DNA of 64,000 nucleotides from Straminergon stramineum (taxonomy: Eukaryota; Streptophyta; Bryopsida; Hypnales; Calliergonaceae): contig OY987271.1 in assembly GCA_963920665.1 (NCBI GenBank), positions 21,331,350 to 21,395,349 of the forward strand, written 5' to 3'. A program made the translations under genes and the position numbers. The notes beneath the pieces are model-generated. The model searched no databases and was not told the origin of the DNA. It saw only the letters and a list, made by a program, of their open reading frames with translations. How positions within the stretch are numbered: position 1 is the first letter of the stretch; each line of letters starts with the position of its first letter. Below are positions 36,723-48,059 of the stretch, one piece after another.

Positions 36723-37300
36723 ATGTGACATGCTTGAAAGGCTGGGCCATATCGTTTACTTAGAGTGAGTGTGGTGGTGTCTTCGAATCCGCCTTGGCTC
36801 TTGGTGTGGGTTGAATTGCATTACATTGCATTGCATTGCATTGAATTGAAGAGAGCCCACGTTCCTTGCATTGACCAACGTCGGGTTCTGAAAGAAATTA
36901 TGCATTTGGCTCGGGGTCGCAAGGCCCGTTGTTGGACAGAGCTCCCATTCAAACTGGGGCTTGCCTGCCTGCCTGCCTGCCTGGATCCCCCAAATGATTA
37001 TTCACCAATTTTCAGAAACACCATTGGGCCATTGAGAGCGAGTCAAGCTCCCCGCCACTTGTCAGGCCCAGCCAAAGACAGTAATGTACTCCTCAGAGGC
37101 CAGGGCTGCAGACAAGCCAGCTGGGAATTGATCATTGCTCAATTGACATCCCACTCACTTTCACTTAACCCCTAACTTAAGTGCTCAAGTGATCATTTTT
37201 TGGCCATTGCCTGACTTCAGGCAGCATTTTTGGCCGGAAAAAAAAAATTCCATTTCTTACTATTTTTGAAAAATTGGGTTGTCTTAAAATATTTATATTC
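36723..37300. other. GC-richer island with TTGCA and TGCC microsatellites
   Basis: ATTGC units recur at 36811-36850 and TGCC units at 36960-36982. A 136-codon open frame (36765-37175) takes its first part from the microsatellite and has no known domain, so it is not called a gene. Confidence 0.5.
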
Positions 37301-37945
37301 TTAACCCCTAAATGCCCAAGGCCTGTTTGGAGCTCCTTGAAATTTGATCTAAATTGAACAAAAAGTCAACATTTTCATAAGTTGTATCAATTTCTTTTGA
37401 ATTGTAACCGTACAAATTCAAACTAGACATGTTAGAGATCACATAGGAAAAGAAAACATAACAATATCACTTACAAATTGAAAGATTATAATGTTTGATC
37501 AGGAGGGTGTAAAAATTGTGAAAATTTTTCAATTCACTTTTTGCATGTCAACTCTAAAAAGTTGGTCACTAAACAAATAGGAGGTTATAGGGCCCAACAT
37601 GCACAACCCCAATCAATTTACGGTTTTTCAAAATCTATTCTACAATTTTTTTAAATGAATTTCTAATGTGATTTTTCCTCCAAGATCTAGTGTATTTGAG
37701 GGTCATTTTCAAGAGCCCTCAACACTACGGGAAGTCAAGATTGCAATGGGCATCCTTGCACTAAATCTTCTATAGAAAAATTGTAATCCTTTATTTTTTA
37801 GATCAACTTTTTGATCCTAAAACTAGACTTCAAAAAGAATTCTCCAAAAATACAAACTACTAATAATAGCAATTTGGTTGGGTTTTACTTAACTTCAAAG
37901 TTTTTGAAACACCAAAATTTGGTGCCTTAGGCATTTAGGGGTTAA
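37301..37945. mobile_element. TTAA-bounded non-autonomous element, subfamily D
   Basis: It starts TTAACCCCTAAATGCCCAAG and ends GCCTTAGGCATTTAGGGGTTAA. At 645 bp it shares the terminal design of A, B and C and a related TTGTAACCGTAC / TTGAAAGATTATAATGTTT core, but is otherwise distinct. It has no coding frame. Confidence 0.85.
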
Positions 37946-38345
37946 CTAAGATTGCTACATCCAAATAGAAACAGCACAAAGTGTTTAAGATTTGCTTAGT
38001 GTTGAAAAAATTACTATTTGGGGAAAGTGTTGGTGTTTTCATTACTACATCTTATGCATTTTTTCACAAATCAATAGAAACCACAATTTTGACCAATAAA
38101 AAAAATTCAAATGCTAAAAAGAGAAATTACATATTTGGAGAATTTTTGAAGTCATACCTTCAAAATTCATTTGAAGAGAATCTAAAAATATTTTTATAAT
38201 TTTGACTATACAAATACTTTATGTTTTTCATGCTTCACAATATCTTTATTGATGCAAACTTCAAAAAAGTTACAAAATTTATATTTCTACAACACATTAA
38301 TTTTGTGTTTTGTCCAAATCCCTTAGGCTTTTAGGGGGTAACTTA
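37946..38345. repeat. Possible decayed second copy of subfamily D (right end only)
   Basis: The right end CCTTAGGCTTTTAGGGGGTAA at about 38322-38342 closely resembles the right end of the adjacent subfamily D element. No matching left end was found, so this may be a truncated neighbour. Confidence 0.35.
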
Positions 38346-38370
38346 ATCCCCCAAAATTGAAGTAACTTTA

Positions 38371-38822
38371 GTAGGAGCAGCTCCAATGCATCATTCAATG
38401 TGACCCTCCCCCCGTCAAATGGGTTTAACATAGTGACATTGCGGGACAATTGCCATTCCGTCTCCCCTTCATCTAGAATTGTCGTAGTGCAATTCACGCA
38501 TCATCCTTCAACAACACCTTATCCAACTCATTTTACATCATCAATGATGTCATGAAAGAGAATGATTCCTCCATAGTCAAAGGATGGAATCGTTGCGTGA
38601 ACTCTTGTGTGGTCTCAAAATACCTTGGAAATGGTGTGGATGGAACCTTGCCCAAGAATTATATTATATTATATTCTATTATAAACCAAATGGACAATTT
38701 CCATTGAATTGCCCAAGAAATTTGGAAACCCTTTTGTGGTGACACAATGGAGCTCTAAGCCCTGCCTTTTCCGCAACAGTTCCGGTAGCATCTCTGCTTC
38801 AATGTGCGGTGGAGCTGCTCTT
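38371..38822. mobile_element. Small terminal-inverted-repeat element (MITE), about 450 bp
   Basis: Left AGGAGCAGCTCCAATGC with ATTCAATG is answered by right CTTCAATG and GGTGGAGCTGCTCTTA. The repeat AGCAGCTCCA / TGGAGCTGCT is exact over 10 bp, with further pairing inside. The interior has a TATATTA microsatellite near 38665. The target duplication is not resolved. Confidence 0.5.
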
Positions 38823-40654
38823 AGTGCTTTTTCCCAAACTCTAGCTCCTCCCAGGCCCAGGCCGCTTGTGGCCAGGCCCTTGTTTTCTCATTCTTTTGCA
38901 ATAAAGGTCCACCTTTATTTGTGTCAAAAAAACCAAAAAAACTCTAGCTCCTCGTCCCGTAATGCACGCACTTTACAATTAACTCCAATCACTTAATTTT
39001 ATTTATAAATATAAATTTGCTTCAATGAATCTGCCATGAATTGATATATTGGGCCAGTGTCCTATTCACACAGATAATAGCTAATTGGGACTCGCAAGTT
39101 GCAAGAATCAGCCCGGCCAGGGCCAGGGCCAGGGCCAGAGGAATATTGCCTCCAACTGAAGGCCCCAACTGCAAAGACCTCGGTTATTGTAGAATTGGGG
39201 TTGCTCAACCCCTTTTTCCTCTCCTGCCTAACTAACTAACATGCCAGACGCAGTAGCCCCTCCTGGAGGCCCTGAACTCCCCTCAATTATCATTGTTTGT
39301 CGAATCCCGTGGAGCCTGCCTGCCCACCCCACCCGGCACACTTGAATGTCAGACGGTGGATCCGGAGGGGATTCTAAACAACTCATAATCAACATACTTA
39401 AGTTTGACCGTTTGAGAATGGAGTTCATACATAGTCATAGTTGATAATTCCAAAAATGCAGGTCTGAATAAGTCCTGCATCCCGCCTACAATTATAATTG
39501 GAAACGAACCACCAGACATTTCACGTCCAAATGGGTGGTATACAATCAGACTTGGACGGAGGAGAACAAGCATTGGTATTAATGCAAAGCCTTACTTAAA
39601 TAAAGGACAATCTTGCACACAAAAACAACAACGTGTGCAATAAGAAATTATTAAGGTAGTATGTGCATGAAATGCATGCACAAGTAGACCAAGGTTTAAC
39701 TATCAATGAGTTTGAGAAGCGGTCAATCATGGGCAACTTTCAAGATTATTGTAGAAATGAAGAATGTACCTAACTATTGGTCCATAATTTAAATCATTTT
39801 GGGAAAAGTACCTTGCTACGTAATTGTTCTCATGCTTTCAAGGTTAAGACTCACTCCTACTCTAACTCACCACAACACTAGTCTTGAAGCTTGGTCAACT
39901 ATGTTTTGTTTTCTATTAGTGGATTGTATTTGGAAATGAAAACTTTTCAATGTAATGCAAAGACTATAATATTAGCATCTTGACCATTTCAAGTAGCAAT
40001 GTACTAAAACTTCCTGAAATTCAATGTAGATGTAGCTAGACTAGTGAATGCATTGTATATCTGGATCCAAAACATGATCTATGAGATGACCTACATGACC
40101 AATTGTAGGTCATCTTTTGGGTGGGTCATTTCCCTAGTCTACGCAAACCATGTTTCTACTACCATAGCTTTATTCAATACAAGGTATCTTCTCCTTTTTG
40201 ATGAGGAAGAGGCTAGTAATGAATCATGCTACATAACACCAACACTAAGGTATGCATACCAAAAATCTCCCCTAACCAAATTGTGACCCCTATTGTTAGG
40301 CCTAATGCTTTGCCCCACATCTTGCATTCTATTGGACGTAGCAAAAATTGTAAGGGACGACATCATGACTCTTTCAAGGTAGAATTGGAGTTGAAAGGGT
40401 TGGATTGGGTTGACAAGTCACAAGTTTTATAACTTCAAGGAACACTCCCATGTGGTTTTGACACTTGACAAAAGGTTCATTCATTATTCTACAATTTGAA
40501 AAGATACTTTTGGATAATTATTGCAACTATGTAGGGAGTCCAAAGAAATACATTATAATTCAAATAGATAAGTATAATCTCCTCCGGGGACAACAAATGA
40601 ATGGCTAGGAAGCAATTGCTTAGACCGCCTCTAAATAATGTGTCATGATTTTAA
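38823..40654. other. Spacer with CAGGGC tandem units and MITE traces
   Basis: CAGGGC units are tandemly repeated near 39116-39138. Positions 39690-39870 weakly match one arm of the foldback family (GTAGAAATGAAGAATGTACC, then ACTATTGGTCC). No gene was recognised. Confidence 0.4.
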
Positions 40655-41497
40655 ACCCTTCAATTACACAATCTCCGATGACCAAAGTAGTCACCAAACC
40701 TACTATGATTATTGAACCAATAGGTGGGTGGTTACAAGAAACACTTTTCCTATTTTTTGGTCCCCTTGTCCTCAAATGGGTGTTTTTTTGCTCATAACTT
40801 TTGCATAGTTTGTTTGTTTGGCATGAAATTTGGATTGAAGGTATGTGTAGTACTTTAAGACATCGTGTAATTTTTTTTTATTTAAAAAAAATAGTTTACT
40901 ATTTTTCACTTGCCCCCAATTGGATGTCTCCATTGACCATTTTGTGTGGGTTTAGTCCTATTTTTGACCCAAAAATACGAATTCAAAGCCACAAATTGGA
41001 CATGTTGTAGGTCTAATAACATAACAAGGTTTGACTTGAGTTTTTAAGAAAATGTCAACATGTTGGTTGCGCACATAGGGTCATAGTGACCTCGCTTTGT
41101 GTGAAGGCTACAAGGAGGGAAAAAATTTCCTACATAAATTCTTTGGTGTAATGTGAGCGTAATCTTCTTTAGCAAACTGTTTTTTTTCTATTGAGTTTTA
41201 TTCATTTTTTTAATTACTAAAAATGAAAAGGTCTACAAATCCCTTTTCTGCTATTATCTACTTGCAATAATCAATAATATTGCATAGTACAAAATGGATG
41301 GTTCAAATCTATAGGCGCCCTAAATTGACGTTTTAGATATGCAAGAGCTTAGATCCTACATAGTATTGGCAATCCTGTGGCCACAAACGTGAAGTGTTTT
41401 TTACAATCACCCCTATGCATATTTTTTACAATGAACAATGAAGTCATACATTGACTACTTTTCGGCCTTGGTATCCTTTAATCCTTCAACGACACTG
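40655..41497. mobile_element. Second foldback-family copy, split by an insertion
   Basis: GATGACCAAAGTAGTCACC and TGATTATTGAACCAATAGG (40677-40725) match the right unit of the foldback at 36363-36656. The continuation resumes at about 41417 with TTTTTTACAATGAACAATG, then a CATTGACTACTTTTCGGCC block and TTTAATCCTTCAAC. The DNA between is absent from the first copy and has its own inverted ends (listed separately). Confidence 0.55.
40723..41415. mobile_element. Nested element with GGTG-type inverted ends
   Basis: The left sequence TAGGTGGGTGGTTACAAG, continuing into AAACACTTTT, is answered at the right by AAGTGTTTTTTACAATCACC and then CCTA. Its boundaries coincide with the break in the foldback-family match. 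The body of about 690 bp has no recognisable coding frame. Superfamily is not assigned. Confidence 0.45.
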
Positions 41498-44109
41498 AGG
41501 ACATTTTTTGTCCAATGGATGACAACAAATCTTCCTATGTTCTATGTAGGACATAAGTGCAATTATTCATCCTTGGAATTTTGTGCAAGAAGGAAAGACC
41601 TTGCACAACAATTTGATCTCCAATGAGTATTTTTTTTTAAATTTTAAAGTAGATGATGTCACATAGTTCCAAAAGGGGTGTTTTCCACAGTCACTAGTCT
41701 GTTCTTTAAAGAATAGAGGGTAATACAAATTGAGTTTCATAATGAATTATATTTGAAAAACCCTTCTGTAGCCAAAATAAAATTTCCCATCTGATCCATC
41801 TTAGCATATGCAACAACCAAAGGGACAACAATGGATCCTCCTTCTTCTTCCCTTTATGATTACTTAGTTAATGAAAGGAACGTGTGTACCTTCGCTTCCT
41901 TTTTCATCCATGTGGAGGAAAGCAATCTTTGGGATTAGGATATGATGGGCAGGTTATTCCTCAATCATCAGAACATTCTGGTTGGTGCGTTTTCCAAACG
42001 TAGTTTAAAAAACTCTCATGTGAGACCCATTTGGTTGGTGCGCACTAGAAAGGGCTTGTTCAGCCACAGCCTCGTGTTGAGCAAGGGAAGGTAGCAAGGG
42101 ACTCACTATACTGTAGGTGGTCCACCTTGACAGCAGCAGCAGAACAGCCAAGGCAGAGGAAGAAGAAGAAGAATTGCCTTGGGTGGGGCGTAACTTAGGA
42201 GGATATCTGAAGACCTAACTAAACCAATTAATAAGCTCAATATGTAACTTCCAACGACGACAGACGCAGGCAGACAGGCTGAGTTCCAAATGGCTGGACA
42301 CAATTTGGTGCAGCTTACGTGCTCACTTGCTAGGCAGGCAGAGTTGGTTACTATCGAGGTTTGACTCGGGAACCCCAAACCATTGACTGGGTTCAGGTAA
42401 GTAACAACACTTGCCAAATTAATTGAAAAATGTAGGTTAGTTACATACTTAATTATAATAAAAGAATGACACCAGAATCAAAACCTGTCTAAGATCGAAC
42501 CCCATGGATTCTTGCCTAAACTGGACTCCTACTATTCATGAAAGGAGTTTAGGGTTGGTTTTAGGAATACATATTCTTTAGCACTTTGAAAATTCATAGT
42601 TTGTTCATAGGGTGTCCCAAAAATACATTCTAAGGTAATGTAGAAATCTCTTATGACCAACAATAAGATCTCCCACCTCCTAAAAAATTCAATATAATAA
42701 TACAAACCTAGTTGAAATTGGTGAGCCAACTTTAATAACTAGTTTGAAGAAGTGCATAGATTGAAGTATAGTTGTGTAGGGGGGAGTGGATGTAGGTAGA
42801 TAATGTCACAAATTCCATCAGGTATGATGACCCATTGTTGTTCCTTTGGAAGTACACGAGTATTTAGGTTTATTGGATTTTTATTTATTTTTCATTTTTA
42901 TTTTGTTATAGACCCTAAAACATGAAACTTCCCTTTGTTGTCTTTAGTAAAATTCTTTTCTTGTTTGTTTAAATGATAAGTGGCTTAGTTAATGCTCTAC
43001 ACAGTTGCAATGATTATCCACAAGCATCCTTCAAGATTGAGGAAAAGAATGAGTAAATCTTTTGTTCAAGTGTGCAGATTGGATGGATGTGTTAATTGAA
43101 AAGAATGTCCCTTATCCATCTAATTTCAACCTTTCCATCTCCAATTCTATACTATTGTGCAACCATAATACAAACTTGAGTGCAAATATATAGTGTTGAA
43201 TACATTAGATTGCAATATAATGAATTTGGTATAGGAGTAGGGGCGATTGAATTGGGGCACATTCAAGTTGTGTCTACCTTATATATAATGAGCACCTCCA
43301 AGGCCAACTTTGAGAAGACATTAGAGTAACCTCTACCATTTTATTAACACTTTTGAATCCTTGTTTGAAAATTTGAATTTTTTTTGTTTATATATTTGAA
43401 TAAATCTATTATTTGCTTCAATTTCATCAAATTAATTGTGAAGGAAAGTTGAGTTTTAAAGTATAATTGAAAAGATATTTGGATAAGAGGTCGACCTAAA
43501 GGACTTAGTTCATCATCGATAATGTAGAACATTGATATCAAAATGAATGTTTGACATTTATTTAGATAGGTGACCGAACCACCATCCCAAACATCTTGTC
43601 GACATCTTTTCTTATTTAATTTTTGGTTTGAATCATTGAGAATTCTAAGAAAAACTTAACTATTAAAATATACACACCTTCAAAAAATTAGATTGAGAAT
43701 TAGATGATGTTTGCTTTAGAAAAAAGTTTTCCATTGTGTGAATGAAATCAAATTGATAAAGTAGATTGGATTTATCAAATTGAATGTAAAACATCTTTTT
43801 TTAAAAATCCATTAGGTTTTTAATCATTGTATATATACATATAATTTGCAAAGACATTCAACTTTTTAAATGTAAAGTTCTGGCTAAGAAATTGGTATAA
43901 TCTTGTACATATAGATTTTGGAAAAATATAAAACAACATCAATATCATCATTGATAGATTGGGAGCTTGATCTAACTGAGGGGCAAAATTTGGCACTCCA
44001 AGTATAATCTAAGTCCACATATTTAAACTCTTTTAGGATTTTTTCCCAATCAATTATTGGATCTAACGATTGTGTTTTAACTTGAATTTATGGTGGTCAA
44101 AATCCATTC
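41498..44109. other. Spacer without recognisable gene
   Basis: A GC-richer patch at 42050-42430 contains CAG and GAA trinucleotide runs. Its minus-strand 103-codon frame looks incidental. From 42430 to 44109 the sequence is AT-rich with nothing recognised. Confidence 0.4.
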
Positions 44110-44700
44110 TTAACCCCTAAAGGACCGAGGCACATTTTGGGCAGAAATTGTCAAAACTTGCAACTTTTTAGGGCAGCAAGAAAAAAATGAAAAAAAAGTT
44201 GTTTTTTCAAAATTCAACTGTAAAAATTTGTACTAGTAAGACTTCTTTGGGAACATGTGGAAATTTTTTTAGAAACTTTGACCACATGGGTTGAAAGATT
44301 ATAACGTTTAAAGTTAGGTGAAAAAGATTTTTTCCAACCTTGCTTGACACAGCCTGCAAACTTTAACTCCTTTTGGAATGAGATTCTTACACTAAAATTT
44401 TTTATTTTTTTGGACACTTGCATCTTGTATCATGTAATCTACACACCTGCCAAATTTCAAAATCATAGGATGAGTTTTGTATATGATGCCCAAAGTTGCT
44501 CAAGCTACCTACAAAATTTTAGGCAGTATAACTTTTGATCCAGGCAACTAATTGGAAAAAAAATTAGACTTTTAGGAAGGGGGTACATAGTTACACATCA
44601 TGTCCAAATTTCATGTACATTTGACCAAAAATGACTTTGTAGGAACCTACTTGAGATTTCTTGTGTACGTTGAACGGACACTTGGTCCTTTAGGGGTTAA
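44110..44700 (+). mobile_element. TTAA-bounded non-autonomous element, subfamily C, copy 1
   Basis: It opens TTAACCCCTAAAGGACCGAG and closes TTGGTCCTTTAGGGGTTAA. The body shares TTTTTAGGGCAGCAAGAA and ACTGTAAAAATTTGTA with the inverted copy at 50737-51292. Near 44255-44305 it also keeps the ACATGTGGAAA, TTTGACC and TTGAAAGAT words found in A and B. It has no coding frame. Confidence 0.87.
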
Positions 44701-45484
44701 TATAGTAATCAATCTAAATGAGGATTGGGATATTTTTGCAACAAAGGTATAAACCCTTATAATCCGTTGCTAAGTTCATATGACAAAGACATACCAAACT
44801 GGTGCATTTTTTATTTGGTTAAAAATAGTTACTTGCGAATAACCAATCATTGTAGTTTCATTTTCCATGGCCCCCAAATGCCATTTTTTGATTTGACTGA
44901 ATTCTCATTTTTATTGCATATTGTGGTAGTCCTCCTTCCCTCAGTCCCTTGGTGTTGCCTTCCTTCTTTCCTTCCTAGGGCCCCAATCGGCTGAACATGT
45001 GCAGCCAAGGCCCGACAATGGCCGCAGAGTTTCGGCCATGAGTGAGAGCCGCTGAATCAAGCTTTTACAGGCCCATTGGCAATCAAACTGGTCCTACTGC
45101 ATTACCACTACTTGGACAACATGCTCGTCGTCCGTCATCCGTCGGAATCCCGGCCATGATCTGCTTCTGCTATTCGGCTATGGCAAGCAACTGAGGAGAA
45201 AAATCAAAACTGAAACCGGCGGAGGTGCAGGGGGTAATGATTTATGCACAGTCCGTCCATCCGTATGTCCGTCCCTCATGGAATGTCAACTTGGTGAGAC
45301 TTTAATTAATTCAATGGACTGAAGCCCACCACCACCATACCCAACAACCCTGGACGGGGACACACACATACGTACAGCAACAACAGACGACCCGTTCCAA
45401 GTTCAATCCCAAGTCACTTACTTGACTTTACTACCCATATACCGATGTGATGAAGTTTGTGAAAAATGGGCCAGCTGCATCCAT
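44701..45484. other. Spacer with a GC-richer patch
   Basis: Positions 44970-45430 are GC-richer and contain GTCCGTCC-type short repeats. No domain-bearing frame or repeat boundary was identified. Confidence 0.4.
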
Positions 45485-45802
45485 AAGGTAGTCTGCTCGT
45501 AAGTTGAAGCAACTTTTGAAGAGCTGATTGCATTTGGGGAGAAGCTGAACTCATGGAAACAATTTTTCAGTAAATTTTTTGTAGGAAGCAAAAGGGAATC
45601 GGCATCGAACCCAAGTCATTTCATGTTTTTTGGACCTTCATGGAATTAGTTGCAAATTTTTGAAGTTGAAATGCAATAGTCACTGAAAGCAGCCACCTCT
45701 TAAAATGTACACTATTTGTATAGTACATTGAAATAAAACAACATGTACCCCTGTGTTAGTAGTCGCTTTTAGAACAAGGTCGCTTCTAGAGCACCCCACC
45801 TT
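45485..45802 (+). mobile_element. MITE family E, copy 5
   Basis: The left end AAGGTAGTCTG and the right end CACCCCACCTT are decayed forms of the family terminus. The internal words GGAATCGGCATCG, AAGTCATTTCATG, GGAATTAGTTGCAAATTTTT and CCACCTCTTAAAATGTACAC are well preserved. Confidence 0.7.
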
Positions 45803-46384
45803 AATATCCTAAGAAGAGGAAGCCTTGAACCATGGGCCATGAAGCGGAGGAAAGCTCTCCCTCCCTCCCCTCTAACGTAGGTTGCATGTGAAGAAGCATA
45901 TTCGGCCTGGTGGCTGGGTCTTGGCCCCTTTTTCGCCCTGGCCGGCTGAATGGCGGTCTGTGCAGCATCAATATCATACAATACAGCACCGTTTGGGCAG
46001 GACATCGAACAATGTTATCGCATTTTATTGGTAATTGATGGATCGGAGGTTCGGTTCCTCAAAGAAAGTGCCTACAAGATAGAAATTTATACTCAGAAAA
46101 GGAGGTGGAAGCACTGATCTTTTGACTCTCACACACTTGTGGCCTGGAGTCAGTGGGAGTGGGCTCAGGTGGGACTGTTGATCAATTGGTAAGTTAAGGA
46201 AGGTATTGGTACCTCACCTGGCCAGCATCTTAAGTTAGCGGTTCTGTGGCCTGGGCCATGGGGTGATAAGTTCGTCATCATGTGGCCCTCCAATATTGGA
46301 TTGGAATGTGCATTGGAAGTAGCGAAGGATATAAGTTAAGTTAACTTCACCCTAGAAGGGCCTGAAAGCCCTTTGTGTCCGTAC

Positions 46385-46692
46385 AAGGTAAGAGGCTCAT
46401 AAACCGTGCATGTAAGGGCCAATTGTCTTTGGGGGGGAAGCTAACTTTCTTAAAACAATTTTCAGTAAAGTTTTGTTGGAAGAGAAAAGGAAATGGCATC
46501 TAAACCAAGTCATTTCATATTTTTTTTGGAGCTTTGTGGAATTAGTTATGAATTTTTGAAGTTGAAATGCAGTGGGCATCAAAAGTAACCACCTCTTGAA
46601 ATGTGCAGAGATGGTACATTAAAGAAAGCAAAATATACCTTTGTATCATGTTTGCTTTTAATGCCCGGTTGGAGTTTGAGCCTCCTACCTTA
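46385..46692 (+). mobile_element. MITE family E, copy 6
   Basis: The clearest family termini in the window: left AAGGTAAGAGGCTCATAAA and right GAGCCTCCTACCTT. The interior matches copy 5 closely (AATGGCATCTAAACCAAGTC, CCACCTCTTGAAATGTGC). GTAC occurs just outside each end, one base offset, so the target duplication remains uncertain. Confidence 0.75.
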
Positions 46693-48059
46693 GTACATTA
46701 TATATTTGGTGGTATTTGATCAAGAAAACATTGATCAAATACTTTTCAGTACAAAATAAACTAATGATCATGATAGTACGTAAACAAAAGTGTATCATAA
46801 CTCATATATTACACCACAATTGAAGAGTTATAAAGCTAAATACAGGTGGTGTAGAGGGACCCCAAGGGCCTTTCAAGGGTTAACTTACATACAGGAGGAG
46901 GAGCTTGGATTTGAAATGGAATCAATATTCTCTGACATCCAAGTAATAAGGCTGGTGAATTAGTGCAACTACTATATTGATCTTGGATGAATGAGTGAAT
47001 CTCATTGTCATTGTGACTGCCGTGGGGGAGATTCATGGAGTCTGTCCATCACTGTTGCAATGGGGAGGGGGAGGCCGGCCCTTCGCTTGGTTGTCTCCAT
47101 ATCCAGCACCATCATGTGCTCTCTCAGTGTGTGCATTATGGGGGTAACAGGACAATGGCAAAGGTGCATTCCATTTTACCCCCATTGCCCAAGTAACTTA
47201 GACTCAAAGGCCTTCAGATTGACAGAAATCCTCGAAATGAGTTTTAGACATAATTTAGATCCCACTTGTGAATAAAAAATACATATCAAATTGGAGGTGC
47301 CTTTGGTGGCATGGGAAGAAAGAGAGAAAGAGAAAGAGCTTGGGGTTCTTCAGTCTTTGGAATCAAAGAGTCTATTTCTCCAAGGTTCCACACAAAAAGC
47401 CCACTGGACAATGAAAGTGACAACAAGAACCACTTGCATTGGAAGACATTCCACATCCGTCCCACAGGTGCAGGTAAGAGAATGTCAATGGACATGTAAC
47501 AGGATTCCCCAATAGCACTTTGTACTGATCTCAGGAAGGGCTAACTTTCAAGGAATGATGTAAGTAGGACCCCCAAGGAAAGGAAAGGAAAAAAGAAGAA
47601 GAAAAGCATTAATTGTCAAAGCAGTGCAAAAAGATTTGGAAGACCTAACCACGAAATCATCGTTTGGCTGACGACTAATGCCACTTTGCCAAAAGATGCA
47701 ACTTGCCACATGGGAGAAAGCAAAGCAATGGCTTAAAATTACAGGCCAGATCAGAAAGGAGGAACAGTAGATGAAGCACGCACTACTCTTCCAAACTGTC
47801 CTTGGTTCGGCTCGGGTTTTGTCTGATATTAACACCTTTGACCCTTAAAAGGTATGAGAAGCCCAATTTAGGGTTGCAGCATGGGTGTTTTTGTGTGTGT
47901 TTGACATGCAAGCCCAGTGCATAAATTGAAGCAAGGTGGGTACACCCAAACTATCACTAATTGCTACTGTGCCTAATTTCTATTGTAAGACTATTTAAAC
48001 TTTTGTGCTTTTTTTGGCAAGTAAAAGGAGGTTCCAATGCACCAAAGAATGTGATATTT
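46693..48059. other. Spacer without recognisable gene
   Basis: Contains an AAGAGAAAGAGA tract near 47320. Overlapping short frames on both strands at 47286-47515 and 47548-47835 show no family features. Confidence 0.4.

Noticed and set aside
36765..37175. Plus-strand frame of 136 codons
   Set aside because: Its beginning comes from a TTGCA microsatellite and a TGCC run, and no family features are present.
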